Assembly: GCA_022749755.1 (NCBI GenBank)
Contig: CM040444.1
Span: forward strand, 10,148,274-10,212,273
Direction: 5' to 3'
From: Azadirachta indica
Lineage: Eukaryota > Streptophyta > Magnoliopsida > Sapindales > Meliaceae
DNA: 64,000 nucleotides
Shown here: piece by piece, positions 46,260 through 59,706 of the stretch
How positions within the stretch are numbered: position 1 is the first letter of the stretch
Layout of the letters: each line of letters begins with the position of its first letter
Made by a program: the position numbers and the translations under genes
Notes under the pieces: model-generated
What the model saw: the letters and a program-made list of their open reading frames with translations, nothing else
The model's database searches: none
What the model was told of the DNA's origin: nothing

Positions 46260-48420
46260 TCTGGGTTTTTCTCGAGCCAGTTGAGCTTTGGTTTTTTGTC
46301 CATTCTAGTCAAGGACCCGAATCCTTAGCCTTGTCCCCGATTAGGAGTAGATCCCTATCTTTAGTTTGAAGTAGGGATGGACAAGATCCCTTGCCCAATG
46401 TGACCCCATTTAATCCCGGCCTAATTTGACCCCATTTCACCTCGACCCAATTTCACTTCAAAAAATTGAGGAAAATCTTATAATTCTATAATTGTACATG
46501 ACTTTAAACATATAATTATTTATTAGTAGGACTGACAACGGGTCGAGAATGGGCCGAGGAACCAAATCTTCGGCCTGTCCTCGATTGATCTGTAAATCCT
46601 CGTCCCCAATTTGAAGTAGGGACAGGCCGAAGATCCCCAGATCAATTTGGCCCCATTCACCCGACCCAATTTCCCTTAAAAAAAAATTAAAGAAAATCTT
46701 ACAATTCCACAAATTTAAAGCCACAACTCCAAAAAAAACCATACCATTACTCACCACTGAGCCACATTACCTTCATTCAAATTATGGAAATAAACAATAT
46801 ATAACTAATTTATAGTGTCTCAAAAGTCACCAAGAAAATGATCGTGATTGCAATTTCAATAAGGTTTTACTTTTCTTTTGTGTTTCATGGCAAATTGAAT
46901 TTCTTTAATATTTGTTACTTAAAATATTTAATTAAAAATATATATTGAATTTATAGTTTAAAAAATATTATATGGATATAATAATTTTATAACGTAAGAC
47001 AATTCAAATTGAATAATTCTAATTATTATTATTATTATTATTAATATAACAATAATTTTAATTTTAAAATCATAAATACGTTTTAATATTATAATCTTAA
47101 ATACTAATAAAATAAATTTGACTACATGTATTATTATTTCTGCAAAAGATTAAAAAATGTATTTAATTTTTACATATAATTGTTATCATTTAATAATAAT
47201 TCACTAAATTAAATTACATATGAGTATTATTAACAATCATTCAAGTAATTCGAATTTGCTAAAACTATTATCAACCATAATGGACATGGGAATTGAGAGG
47301 TGACAACATTTTATTTAAAATTTTTAAAATATATAATAATGTAATTTTATAATAGTTTAACAGTATTAAAGTTAATATAAGTCTTTAAAAATATTAAACT
47401 TGTTTTTAATTTATTAATAAAAAATATATCATCAATTTATTTAAAAGTTTTCCTCAAATCTCATAATATAGTACTGAATTAGCTTTTATAAGTGAACACC
47501 ATTGCACATTCAAAATAATATAATGATAATAGTATTTTTTTTCATAATTGATGAAAATAAAGTAATTGATAAAAGTCAGCAATTTGATTGAGACAATAAA
47601 TATAAATATAATAGTTTATAACAATTTTTTTATTGGAATAAATATCAAATTTAGTTTACTTTAATTTTTTATTAACATATGTAAATTAAAAATAAATAAA
47701 CATCATAATAAATTATTATCGAATTTGAATAGAATTAAAAAAATTAGAGAAAATATATTAAATTAATCTTAATGTTTGATGTTTCTTGCTTTCTTAATAA
47801 TTTTACAGAAAATTTTTTTGGTAAATAAAAAATAAAATATGAAAAGGAAAATAAAACCATTGATTATTCTTATTTCTAAATCTTGCAATATTATGCTAAA
47901 ATATATTAATTCATTAATTATAAATTAATTTTTTTACATCTGTTGATTCTTTTATTTTATTAAGAAGACAAAGTTAAATAATTTCAAATTTTATTAAATT
48001 GAAAAACTAGAAACACTTTTTGAAAGATTTAATTGATTGAATTAAAAAAGTAAAAACTTTTTCAAAAGACTTGATTAATTAAAATAAAAATATAAACTTT
48101 TCTATTTATTTATTAAATAAAATAAAATAGATTCAATTGTAATCAGTTAGATAAAATAGAAAAATTTATGGCAAAACAAGGACGGACTAGGGAAAAAAGC
48201 CCATCGGCCTTACCTTAACCCCCATCCCCCTCTGCTCCAACCCAAATTTCTGTCCAAAGGGACAATGCCCCGGGAGCTCCCGGCCCAATAGGGAAAATTA
48301 TCATCACTATTTATTAGGGACTGAAATCTTAGAATTGAGCAAAACGTTCCCTAATTTGTTATTTCTTCAACATTTAGTGACAAAGATGTTATTATCCCCA
48401 ATATAGTATGAAATGATTAC
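46260..48420. other. Composite insertion in GSTZ relic, copy B
   Basis: This sequence separates two pieces of the GSTZ relic and is absent from A. It has GC-rich caps: a duplicated motif at 46290-46760 and a block at 48178-48290 (GCCCATCGGCCTTACC, CCCGGGAGCTCCCGG). The middle is about 1.4 kb of very AT-rich DNA with no gene. It resembles a decayed non-autonomous DNA transposon, perhaps hAT-like, but I could not establish terminal repeats or a target duplication. Confidence 0.45.
46290..46760. repeat. Two diverged direct repeats
   Basis: Units at about 46310-46500 and 46550-46710 both contain TTTGAAGTAGGGA, GACCCCATTT/GGCCCCATTC, CGACCCAATTTC and GAAAATCTTA. The second is preceded by TAGGACTGACAACGGGTCG, similar to plant hAT-MITE starts. 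The minus frame 46458-46757 comes from this repeat and is not a gene. Confidence 0.7.
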
Positions 48421-48835
48421 GTCGCGCGGTTGATTGAGCTTTCTAAATTGTATTTCCTCGAATGCAAAACATTGATATTTATGATCATTTAATTAAGGTA
48501 ATTAATTATTAATTAAGGTAATTAATTAATTAATTAATTAAATTGCAATTCCATATGTATCCTTTTGATGACTCACCGGGGCTGTTTTGCTCTCCCTTTA
48601 ACAAGTCAACTTGAACATACTCTCACTCCAGCGCTGAATTAAAAGAACATACATAACCTCTGAATTAATAAAACATACGTAAACAGATATATGAAAAGCT
48701 AAAAGCCAAAAGCACCTTTTAAGTTGCAAGCAATTTGGACATGGGAAGCACAAAAGCTTTTCCAGAATACAGCTTCATCAGCTTGCTATTACTCTTATTA
48801 TCATCACTGTTATCTCCGTTGGGGTTAGCGTGTAG

Positions 48836-49583
48836 TATACAATAACACTTATATAATTAATTATCCATTATTTAATTTATTATTCTATTCAATTAATCTA
48901 ATTAATTATAATCAGTATTCATATTTAACTATTAAATAGAAATGATGACATGGATGCATGACATTCCACAATGACAATGAGTAAGTATTATGAATGGCAT
49001 GTTATTATGCATGATCATGTTATTATATCACATATCTCATAATATTAATAATTAACAATTAATTAACTCTGGCCAAGTCCCCTAGGATATTTAATTATAA
49101 ACCCAAATAATTAATTGAAAATATAAATGTATACAAGCTCACAGGCCCAAATAAAATAATAGTATTTTGAAGTCTATAACAAGCTCATTTTGATGAATTT
49201 TCATGAAATAAATATTCATATAAGCTCAAAAACTTTTCTTAAGCCCAATATTTAATTATAGCAAGGCAATTCAACTTTGGAACCTCTTTTTCTTTATTTA
49301 TTTACTTTGATGAATGGTATATTTTATCATACGATGAATTTTCCAATAATAAATATCTTACTAATTAATTAATTCTTAATTAATTAATTAAATCCAAATC
49401 AAAACACATATTGCAAAAAAACTATTGTTTAGACATACAAAAACTTAGTGTAATAATTTTTTCAATTATATATTATTTATTGCACTGATATAAGAGGTGG
49501 TATTGGGAATCTCAGACCTATAATTTCAAGCTCAAATAAATTTAGATGATTAATTAAAGTCTTTAATTAATTAATCTAATTCA
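48836..49583. other. Flank between GSTZ relic and CACTA B
   Basis: AT-rich, with runs of TTAATTAA near 49370-49390. It may be the far part of the LTR whose start is at 57815, split by the CACTA insertion, but no terminal TG/CA pairing could be confirmed. Confidence 0.35.
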
Positions 49584-50085
49584 TACTATAAGAAAATTAG
49601 GTAATATCGACAAAACTTTTAGAGATGACAAAAAATTTGTTGCTGAAAATGATTTTATAGCACCATTTTCAAGGTCATTGCCAAAATTTATAAATTAAAA
49701 TTAATAATTAATTATATCCTTCAGCGACAACATTATTGTCGCTGAAGATATAGTATTAGTGATGACACTACAGGTCGTCACCTAAGGTAATAGCGCCATT
49801 TGACGCCAAATATGAGGTAACAAGATGGTAGCTTTTGGCGACAATAGCCATTGTCGCTAAATGTGATTATTTTAGCAACAATTGATGTCATCGCTAGTAC
49901 CATTTTTGGCGCAATAGTTCTGTGTTGTAACAGAACATTTATTTAGCAATGATAATCTGTTGTCGCAGAAGATGCTTTTGGTGTTGAATTTTTTATATGG
50001 TTTTGGCAACTACATTTGTCATCACTAAAGGTTCTTTTAGTGACAACGTTTTTGTCGCTGCTAAAAACTTTGCTAATTATTTTCC
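49584..50085. repeat. CACTA left subterminal repeats, copy B
   Basis: About 500 bases of GCGACAACA-type units in both orientations (e.g. TTCAGCGACAACATTATTGT and TTTTGGCGACAATAGCC). It includes the outer half that copy A has lost. Confidence 0.85.
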
Positions 50086-50744
50086 TATATTCAATAATGT
50101 AATAATAATTATAGTGTTAATTAATATAAAATAATTGAAGACAAATAATTACTATATATAATTAATTAAACAATATTTTATATATTTAATCTAAGTATTA
50201 TATTGATATGATGTGTACTAAAATATGATATTTTCCAAGTGTATAGGGTTCCTATTGTTAATATGCCTATTGTTAATATGCTTTATATCTATGTGTGTGT
50301 GTGTGTGTGTGGCAACCCTAAATGCAACTCCTCTAAACACTTTCCCATGCCATTAAAAGCCGCCGCGCTGTCGCTGTTCGCCTTTCCCTAATAATATGTT
50401 AAGTATTTAAAATTTAGATGTAACAAATTTTAATTAACAATTCTTTAATAAAAGAATATAAGTAAATGAGTGGGTTATAAATAAATCAATTTTCCCGAAT
50501 CATTTATAGAGAATATTATGTATTTTTTCGTATATACATACAAATTAATGCATGGATATGTTGCAATTATTTCATAATTAATTGATTAGCAAATATATGC
50601 ATTGCTTTAACAAAATATCAGTTCAAGAATTATACATGTAAGTAGTGATTAGTGTCCACTTGAATGTCATGCTCTCATCCATATATAATATATCCATCAC
50701 ATATACAACTAAGTAGATAAGAACGAATGAATGAATGAAGGGAC

Positions 50745-51070
50745 ATTTACAAGTGAAATGATTTCATGTTCTGGTCATCCTTAGATAGAAAACGTCCTTG
50801 ATGACAAATATTTAAAGAGTACTGTGGCTGCAAAATCATATATACAAAAGGGTCTACATCTATGTGACTGTGTTGATTGCTTCTTAGTATGCTAAGCTAG
50901 AGTAATATGCTTGTCAGTTGGGCATTTTGCACATCTTGATGATTTTGTAGGCAACACATGGGGGCATAAGCCTTTTTATTATTAAAAAAGTAGGTAAATA
51001 AATAAAAAAGTATGTAAGGTTTGAAGTATACCTTTCTGTTACTAAAAAACAAGAGTTTTTCTAAGATTAA
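50745..51070 (-). other. Unassigned conserved block, copy B
   Basis: Counterpart of 8184-8513. The translation keeps CLQNHQDVQNAQLTSILL and ILQPQYSLNICHQG but has a TAG between them. Family unknown. Confidence 0.35.
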
Positions 51071-52024
51071 GATACAAAATAAAGGAAGTAGAAATAGTTC
51101 GTTTGTTTTGAATATTGAGGTAGCTAGGGTAAGGTAACGTATTATTGCCTTTTTGGCATTTTGAATTCCTTATTCTTTAATTATTCTACACATGGCATGC
51201 CATTCAAGACAATTATTTAGATTTTTTTTCTCATTGTTACTATTTTTATCTCAATAAATTATCTAATATTTTTCAAAAGTCAAAGGGTGCATATGAATAT
51301 TCGTTGTCCAAATTAAAAATGCTAACAATAACTTGAGGAAATCTAAAACAATTATTTTCCTTAAAAAAAGAGAAAAATAAATTATAATATGTGAATTTAA
51401 TTTTGGCGTTGTGTTAATGGAATTGATAATTAGATATACTTTATATTCTTATTTAATAATTTAATTTTTATTTTTTAAAAAAATTTTAAAAAATTAATTA
51501 TCTTCATTTGTAGTAAATATTGTATGTATTTATGTTTTATTTTATTTATATTAATACTTTATTTATTAAAGTAATTATATTAAGAATGGTGATAATAATG
51601 ATAATAATAATAATTATGATGTTCTGTTTAACAACTCATTATGAATAAATAAGGCACATAATTTCCTTATTCTTTTAAATTTTTATTTATTTATTTCCAA
51701 TCCACGCATTAGGCATTTTCTTGGAGTTTGTAAATTGTACAATGATATTTTATGTCCTTAATTTAGAACATAATCATTAATTAAGGCAAAATAAAGTGAA
51801 CTGGTTGTACATTAGTAAAGGCTTGCTTGGTGCACGTTTTCAAATTATTTTCTACATATATAATTGTTAGTTACAATGATTCTTTGCTCTAAACGATTCT
51901 TTTTCTTTTATTTCTACATTCAAGAGTAATAAAATAAGAGTTGAATTTTAGTAGTATTTCAAACATTTCTTATATATATATATATAGAGTATATTGTTAA
52001 CATGTTTTTCTTCAATTTGTCGAG

Positions 52025-55000
52025 GTTCACCACCATCGATGTGATCTACTTGTGAACTTACACAGGGTTTGAAAATAGCAGCGGTTGTGAAGTCAAAGGG
52101 TTAAATATTTATCACTATTTGACCTAAAACATGCAAACAAGATGGTTTATATTATAGTAAATTTGCTATCGATTGTGGCGTGATTGTAAGGACTGAAGCT
52201 CTACTCAAAGTACCATTGTGGTATGAAATTCCGTGGGAAGAGAGGGTAGATTTATTCAAATGTTTAAAGGTAATGAATATCTATTCTAATTTCATTATAG
52301 TTGATATTTGTTTTCAATATTTATGTATTCGTAAACATTCATAAAATTAATGTTCTTGTTTGTACAGGAATGGTTTATTTTGGACTTAATACAACCACAT
52401 GTTCTTCGTTATTTAAACGAACTTATAGGAGATAAATATCGGGAATACTAGTGCTTTTTAATTACAGCTTTATTAACCATAGATTATTAGTTTCTAAAAA
52501 TTGGCAAGATTTGTTGGAATTTTTGTTGAGTTGTGCAAGTTTAAGAAAGCTTTTATTTTGCTTAAGGTTATATTGCTAAATCATAATCATTTCTATAGTG
52601 CATATACAACTTGTGGTCAGTTGATAAACCAAATCAGCTTGCTTTGTCTAATTTAAAATGAAAAATAGTATACATTAGTAAAGCAATGAATACAAAATTA
52701 TATGCAAAGCAAGACCTAAAAATTTCAGTCTAAGTTGTGACACGCAAGATAAACTGAAGTACAGTTTCAATTAAACGGTGATGAGATTAAACTTATATTT
52801 TCATTTTTGATTCCCTTTTGGTATTCGCCAACACAATCATATTTCAGTTTTCGTTCTTAGATTTTGGATGACGCTAGGATTTTGATTTAGTATGTTTTAT
52901 AGCTTTCCCTTTCATATTTTCCCTTGTTATTCCTTTAAATTATCTATCTATGCCTATTACACATTCTATTGATCTGTATATACATCATTTTAACCAGTTA
53001 GTGGGAGCTTTGCTTATTCTCTGAGATAGTAGGCTTTAGAAAATTTAGCTATGTGAAAGAAGAAAAACAAGATTTTTTTGGGTTATTCTGTGTTCTTTTC
53101 TTTTTCCCTTTTTTGTTCTCTTCAATTTTTAATCTATTGCAATGGGAAGAAAGTACCACAAAAAAATGAAGTACTTTTTTTTTTAATTATAAAAAATGAA
53201 ACATGTGTTTAACCTTTTAAAATGAGATTCAAGTTTGATAATTTATAGTTAATAGGAAAATTTGTGCAATATGTGTTTTAGGAAAATTTTCCATGAAGCT
53301 CAGATTTTCATGATTGAAAGATTTGGGAATAATGGCTAACAGGTGTTAAAAGAATGGGCTTCGATATAGCTAAGAAATTTTGAGGTTTGTGCATGCAATT
53401 GCTTGTTCAATATACATGGAGTATTTTGCCAATAAATGTATTTTTTCAGTTAGTTATATTTGTAGAATGACTTGAATTTTATACATTATACTTTTGCTAT
53501 TGAAACTTCACAAAGTTCTTGGAAAAAAAATATTTTGTTCTCTTGGTGGAGAATCCATAACATGCTTGCCTCCTTTGTTTACATTGTAGAATATAATACC
53601 CATAGTCATGTTGTCTTCTTTATATAAATCCTAAGTTTTTATGTGCATCCATTTAACTATCCATTCTTAAATTTTACTTATTAAGACTACTTGGCTTGAG
53701 GAAAGGTGTCAAAAAAATGATGAAAATAGGAATAAACTTCCATTCAATCATTGAGTTGGATCAAAATCTTTTTATGCCCATCGAGCACAGAGTCCTCAGG
53801 TTCTTATTGTGATTTAAAATTTTTTGGTAATAAATTTGTATAGAGCTTGATAAATGCTACAACTTAAAGGTTGTAACTCCCAAGTATACGTTGTCTCAAG
53901 TAATAAAATTCGGAAGTCCGAGTGTCGGTCTACAAGGAATACGTTATATAAGGTCTACAAATCCAATGTCCAAATATGATGAAAATAAAATTAATTTGTT
54001 AGTTGTTGAATGTAAATTTAATATGATTAATTATTAGAGCATTAGGGATTTATTTTGTTGATAATTATAGAAATCATTCTTTACTCATATTTTTTAACTC
54101 AATTATGAATTACTTAATAGATAATCTTAATTGGAAGATAAATATATTGAAATACATCATAATACCTCTTTTAAGAAAAGGTAATAAAATAAAATATTAA
54201 TCATTCAATTTATTTGTGAAAAATATAACATACCTTGTTCTTGGTTTGTAGAAAATATGCAAGCATTCAGTGTACCTTTTATTAACAATGAATCAAACCT
54301 CCTAACAAAGCAAAACACTTTTAAGAAATATAATTCACTCAATTGAAAAGATTTTGCATTAAGCACATCTTAAAATGATAAAAGAATAATGCTATAAAAT
54401 CAACAAAACTATACCCCTAACCCTAATTTCTAATTTAGAAAGACATTATTTAATTGAAAATCAAATTACAAAAAGAAAATAGAAATGGTAAAAAAAAATG
54501 ATCTCCCTTCTCACTTCCACATCTTCCTTATATAGGTAAAGTAAAAGACATTTCACATGTGTGAACATAATTTGTCAATTTTCAATTAATCACGCTCTAT
54601 CAACTTCAAACACATTTTTTACCATAAAAGTCACTGAATTTCGTAAAATAATCTCCTTCAAAGTTGTAGGTGGATGACTCAGCTTTCTAATGGTCTATAT
54701 CTCATCCTTATTGCTATTTTAGAATGTGAGTTGTGTTGAAAATAGTCAGAGATGTTCAAGTCGCATTTCTCCACCGTCCTTCTAGAATAATAGCTCTTTT
54801 TGGTAGCCGACCAGTTAAAATTTGAGAAAGTGCAAAACATAAATGATTTAGATCCGTTTCTCAACCTTCTAGATCACCCAACCATATAATTTTTCATTAC
54901 ATATTTAGGAGGATACGGCCGAAATACAAAAGCATGTTGGGCTGGTTAAAAGATGCACTTGAGTTCTGTTGAAGTGTCACATTAATTGCTTGAACGGGTC

Positions 55001-55905
55001 CAACCTTTAGCTTACAAAGTTGTGAAATAATGAGTTTATGTTTGTCCAGTTCAAAAATCGTATTAATGGATGTTTTGGATTAAAAGATACGCTCATTATA
55101 CGAAACCTACGCAAAATCAACTATTTAGCCCAATTCATATTTTACAATTCAATATAAAAGAATATGCTTCATTATTGTAGAATAGAAGGACATTATTAAG
55201 TGTAAATCATAATATTTTACTTGATAAATCTACACTTTTAAACATTCATCAATAAACTATTATGCTATGTATGTGATTTTTTTAACTTTTTATTGTAATA
55301 GAGTCAATTTTGGTGAACATCAAAATTTTCTGAATTATTTTCGTGCGACGTATTACAATGAAAGAAATGGATTGATTAATTGGGAAGCAGAAAAGGCACA
55401 TGTAAGTTTATTATTTGTCTATTTCGTTTACATTAAATTCAATTTTAATTTTGAAATTATTGTGTTTATAATTTAATATATTTTCAAATAGGGAAAAATT
55501 ATGGAGATATAGCAATTGTTACTTTATAAGGGATCTCAACCAGTTAGTGACGAGAAAATTTGTCGTCAAGTATTTAGCAATCAATCACACTATTATAGAG
55601 GGCTTGCCAAATCGAAACGAGCACATGATATGGATCAAGGTTCTTCCTCCAACGATGGATATTTATGTGGTGAGTTAGAATCAACTCGACTTGAATTAGA
55701 GGATACAAAATCTGAGTAAAAGGATACAAGATTTGAGCTATAGGATACAAAATCGAAGATAAAGGGTACAAAATCTGAGTTGCAGGATACAAGATCTCGC
55801 TTAGTCATTATTGAAATTATGTTACAGACTTATGCAAGTGAATTGAAGCATGTTACATCTTTCTTGTCCGAGTTAGCACTAGATAGATTTTCTCCACATT
55901 CTTAG
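52025..55905 (+). pseudogene. Ptta/En/Spm-type transposon protein, copy B
   Basis: Exon 1 is 52025-52269 (KIAAVVKSKG, IPWEERVDLFKCLK) with added stops. Exon 2 (52368-52452) ends at TACTAG and then runs straight into intron sequence: about 126 bases coding the DWHYLCDLW part are deleted. Exon 3 (about 53701-53809) has an acceptor decayed from CAG to GAG. A solo LTR separates it from exon 4 (about 55303-55400). Exon 5 (about 55492-55905) contains IC RQVFSNQSHYYRGLAK-type text and a coiled coil with extra TAA and TAG. It is clearly inactive. Confidence 0.83.
53855..55251. repeat. B-specific solo LTR
   Basis: It starts TGCTACAACTTAAAGG and ends ACATTCATCA. Exact 5-bp duplications ATAAA flank it (53850-53854, 55252-55256), and copy A has the uninterrupted site near 11705 (GATAAACTATTATG). 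It therefore inserted after the duplication and lost its internal region by LTR-LTR recombination. The start resembles the nested LTR at 25009 in style. Confidence 0.93.
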
Positions 55906-56149
55906 TTGTATTAATATTTTCTTTCATGGATCAATATTTGTAATGATATTTAAATTAATGTGTAATGAATTTCATTTAATCTTTTAATTTAGCTAATATT
56001 TATGTTTAACATTAATCCATTTAATTTTAATTATTACTGATTAATTAGATGAATATAAATAAAATTTATATTATTATGGCAGAAAAAATTAAATATTACA
56101 AATATAAATTAATCAAATGTTACTGATGAAATTATATTTAATACTGATT

Positions 56150-56939
56150 TTTGCTATAAATGAAATTTCGCCCAACGAATTATTTTCATTAAAAATTGAG
56201 TTTTAGCAATGACAGCATTTGCCGTCTAAAGTTATATTGATTGTTTTTAGCGACGACAAGCAGTTGTTGCCGAAATCTTTTTTACCCTTAGAACATGAAA
56301 TGGCGACAACATTTTTGTTGTCGCCAACCGACCTTTTAGCGATGACAATAAGTTGTTGCAAAAGCAGCTTTTAGCAACGACAAAATTTTGTTGCTAAAAA
56401 TGATATTCATGATCACATAATGTCATCACCCAAAAGTTATTAGCTACAACATAATTTCGTCGCCTTATACTAGCAACAATAGAAAGTTGTCTCAAAATAG
56501 AGATTTTATAGCGACTCATGTTGTCACTAAAAATTGTTTTTGCGACAACATCTCTCGTCGCTAATAACGTATAGGCGACGACATTATGTTGTTGCCAAAA
56601 AGTCTTTTGGCAGCAAGATAGTTAGTCGCAAGTACCTTCTTTAGGAACAACAGTGTGTCGCCGCAAAAAATTCATTTTTAGCGACGACATCCTTTTAGGC
56701 GACAACTTTATAGTGACGAAATATTTTATTGTTGATATGGTTTTTGCCGATGACACGTTTGTTGTTGCTATTGGTTTTGGCGGTGACATCTACTTGTCAT
56801 CGCTAAAACGTTTAGCGACTAGCAATTAGCAACAACATGGGCGATGACATAATTGATGTCGCCAAAGCCTTTAGCGACAATGTTTTCCACTTTTGGCTAC
56901 AATTTGTTGTTGTTACTAAAAATGGTTTTTGTTGTAGTG
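56150..56939. repeat. CACTA right subterminal repeat array, copy B
   Basis: Counterpart of 12600-13403: degenerate GGCGACAACA-type units in alternating orientation up to the terminal GTTGTAGTG. Confidence 0.88.
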
Positions 56940-57815
56940 TAATTATTAATTCCAGTATTATTTCACTAAAAATCTAGAAATGAATTCTTAAAATTATAGA
57001 TATAGTTTACCTAAAGAAATTTGAACAATCTATTGATATAGTTACTACATGTAGTTCAACTCTCCATAAACGGTCCATAATTAGAGTTAGTTCAATTTTT
57101 TATTTTATCCCCCTAAGTACATCTTTATCGTTAAGTTCCATTAATTCTTTATCAAAAAATTAATTTATAAATCAATTATAAATTAGGTGCCTAAACAGTT
57201 CAATTATAAGATTAATACTTAAGGGAACCATTTTTCTAACTTTCAATAAGAAGAAATAGATTTCATATTTGTGTATCACATTCGCAACAATTTGTCCTAT
57301 TAAATCTTCAACATATGAGTGTTAAACTTGTTTTAAAACAAACCTTAACAAGTAAAAAAGATTCAATAACATAAACCGGAGTTTATGACTACTTAGAATT
57401 AAAATTGATCTACATATGATCATTTATTAACATTATTTGAATTCTCAGTTGGTAACGAAATTTATGTCTGGTCTAGTCCTATATAATTATATTATATAAA
57501 GTTCTTCTACCATAATGTCACTACGTTGATAGTTCAGATAAAACTATCACAATTTTAATTTTAGTGAACCGAACTAGTAATATTTAATTAAAGAACTCAA
57601 TTTTAATTAATTTTATTGTGATCTATTTTATTTTATTATCCATAATCTTAATCCTTTTGTGTATATAATACTTATATATACTAAGATTATGGTTACATAA
57701 ATAAATTAGAATTTTTCTGATATTAAATATAAACATAATTAAGTATAAAGAAATGTTAATTTTATTTATTTAAAAAATGTACAAATTACAAGCTTTTAGA
57801 GCACTATTCCTAACA
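56940..57815 (-). repeat. LTR fragment in CCR-like relic, copy B
   Basis: On the minus strand it starts TGTTAGGAATAGTGCTCTAA, directly after the last coding base of CCR-like exon 3. Same junction as in A. Confidence 0.65.
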
Positions 57816-58392
57816 GGTTGAAGAACATTAACTGTTCCCTTTACTGTAGTATCAACTATTTCTGCCTAATAACATATGAGAAACAGTTAGAAGCACCAAA
57901 TTTATAACCTGTTATATTCCCGTACTATATATGCTCTACAAATTCAGGATAATATTGTGAAGCAAAAGTAATAAAATTAGTCATATTGATGCTGGAACTA
58001 TATTAGATCAACCTTTGAGTCATTGGCCGGAAAAGTTAAAAGGCATGCTAGATGGAGAACCCCATCATAGCCATCAACAGCAAAATCAAAGATCCTTCTT
58101 CTAACAACTTGGCCTTGAAGAAATGAAGCCTTTCTTTTGCTCCATCAAAGGCACGTAAGTGTTCTGTATGTATGCTAGAAAATTGAATGGGGATTCAAAT
58201 AAGGGCATTAATCATAGCTTTGACATTCAAATTGGCTGGTTTATCCAAAATCTTAACAGACACAAACTTATTTGGGTTAATAATAGCATCTTTAAGAGTG
58301 TAATCTCGTTCCAGTAACTGCTTCACCAGCCATAAACCCATGAAACCTGAAGCTCCAGTTGCACAAGCTAGCTTCCTTTCTCCACTATTCAT
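57816..58392 (-). pseudogene. CCR/DFR-like dehydrogenase relic, copy B
   Basis: Exon 1 (about 58271-58392) starts MNSGERKLACATGASGFMG with the NADPH-binding TGASGF motif intact, followed by [16 protein letters not shown]. Its splice donor is lost (AT in place of GT), so the frame runs on into the intron. Exon 2 (about 58013-58165) encodes [20 protein letters not shown] and is frameshifted near GSL. Exon 3 (57816-57865) encodes the AEIVDTTVKGTVNV segment, then is cut by the LTR. Confidence 0.85.
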
Positions 58393-59455
58393 TCTGTTTC
58401 TTTCTATGATCTGTGCTAAGGGAAAGTTTAAGTTTGCAGCTTGACCTCTTTATTCGAAGACGTAGAGCTCTATTATTGTTATTTAGGGAAAGTTTAAGTT
58501 TGCAGCCTAAGCTTTTATCTGAAGACATGGAGCTTAATTATTGATATTTATCTATTTATTATGTTGAACATCATGACTCTTGGGGATTGGCTAATCGCAA
58601 TATATATATATATATATGTATTGTGCTTATATGTTATTGGATTCTTCTTTGATTCTTGTTATTGTATATCTTTTATTACGAAAGTTCTTTCGAGAGGAAA
58701 CACATTTTGATTAAAAAACTTTCATTGTTTGCTATTTTTCTTTGTAGAAGTGACATTTTCCTTTTCATCAATGTATGAAAGCCATTATAGATATAAAATA
58801 TGACACCTCCCACTTAAAACATTTGGGATTTATGTGAGAGTTTTTTTTTACATTATTTGTTTTTTAAAACAAAATTATTTTCAAAAAGACTAATGCCGAA
58901 ATTCAAAATTTGAATGGAGAAAATTTGAATAGAGATGCTCAGTATAGATGATCGATCGAACTCAATATATAATAAGCCTAGCTACGTACTCCTGGACCAT
59001 AAGTACGCGTATTATAACATGATTTATATACTTATATGATTTCATTTACTGAACTTCATCTGCATAAAGAATAAAGGCAAATAGGTTAAGCGAATTCTCT
59101 TTGCACTTAGTTCCAAATTTTTTGAAATATATTTTTTCCCTTCTATAACTCGTCTATTTCTTTTCGTTTTCCTACACCGATTTATCTTTTTAGCATTATT
59201 TTTTCTGTTCTAGTCCTGATTCTGTCCTTTTCTGTCCTTTTCAAGAAGCTCTTACCTTACATAGTCATCTCGTCCATAATAGCCATGGCAACTCTCTTGG
59301 ATGAGATGGCAACAGTCTTTATCCATTACCATGATCATCTCATATTTGCTTCGGTCTCTATAGCTCTAATGACATAACTACAACCTCATCTAAAGAAGCC
59401 CATTTTTCCTTCTTTCTTAACAAAACTTGATAACCTCACGCAATTCTCAAGTGAT
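58393..59455. other. Non-coding, matches A around a deletion joint
   Basis: 58393-59073 matches A 14949-15635, and from about 59074 it matches A 17549 onward. The joint reads ATAAAGGCAAATAGG, with TAAA shared by both A flanks. A TA run lies at 58600-58617. No gene. Confidence 0.65.
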
Positions 59456-59659
59456 TTACCAATTCCTCTTCAGAGAGGGGGAAATCCCATCATCATGAAG
59501 ATTAATATAGAGTGTATAAAAAGGAAGTTGATTCTTGTCATACTGATCTTGTTGGAAGAATCCTTCTAAAACCGTGTTCAAAACAAATGATAGTGGAGGA
59601 ATTGCAAGCTCATATGTACAAAATATGGTAGCCAATTGATAGTTGAACCATGACAACAC
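59456..59659 (-). other. Unrecognised conserved open frame, copy B
   Basis: Counterpart of 17903-18124, sharing VLEGFFQQDQYDKNQL before a frameshift. Family unknown. Confidence 0.3.
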
Positions 59660-59706
59660 TAGCTCATAGTTTTTTTTTTCATATTCCTTTTACTAGAGCA
59701 GAGGAT

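Larger units (their letters stand above)
46085..48835 (-). pseudogene. GSTZ-like: Zeta-class GST gene relic, copy B
   Basis: Exon 1 (48716-48835) encodes SNSKLMKLY, then after a small deletion WKSFCASHVQIACNLKG, close to the family's WRSSCSxRVRIALNLK, and ends at a GTGC donor. Exon 2 (48577-48633, 57 bp as in A) encodes ALE*EYVQVDLLKGEQNSP with one TGA. Exon 3 survives only as a scrap (48424-48452, FRKLNQ). Exon 4 start (about 46086-46100, YLEDLY after GCAG) lies beyond a 2.3-kb insertion. B keeps a better exon 1 than A and A a better exon 3. Confidence 0.82.
49584..56939 (+). mobile_element. CACTA (Ptta/En/Spm-type) transposon, copy B, both ends present
   Basis: The left terminus reads TACTATAAGAAAATTAGG, a one-base decay of CACTATAAGAAAA. 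The right terminus reverse-complements to CACTACAACAAAAACC. Subterminal repeat arrays lie at both ends and a broken gene is inside. A 3-bp target duplication is not evident (TCA left, TAA right). It contains a B-only solo LTR (53855-55251). Relative to A it lacks the segment holding the Mutator-like element. Confidence 0.87.

Noticed and set aside
46458..46757. 99-residue minus frame
   Set aside because: Spans a diverged direct repeat; no domain and low-complexity composition.
54415..54430. Telomere-like CCCTAACCCTAA
   Set aside because: Only two units inside a solo LTR; chance or LTR sequence, not an interstitial telomere.
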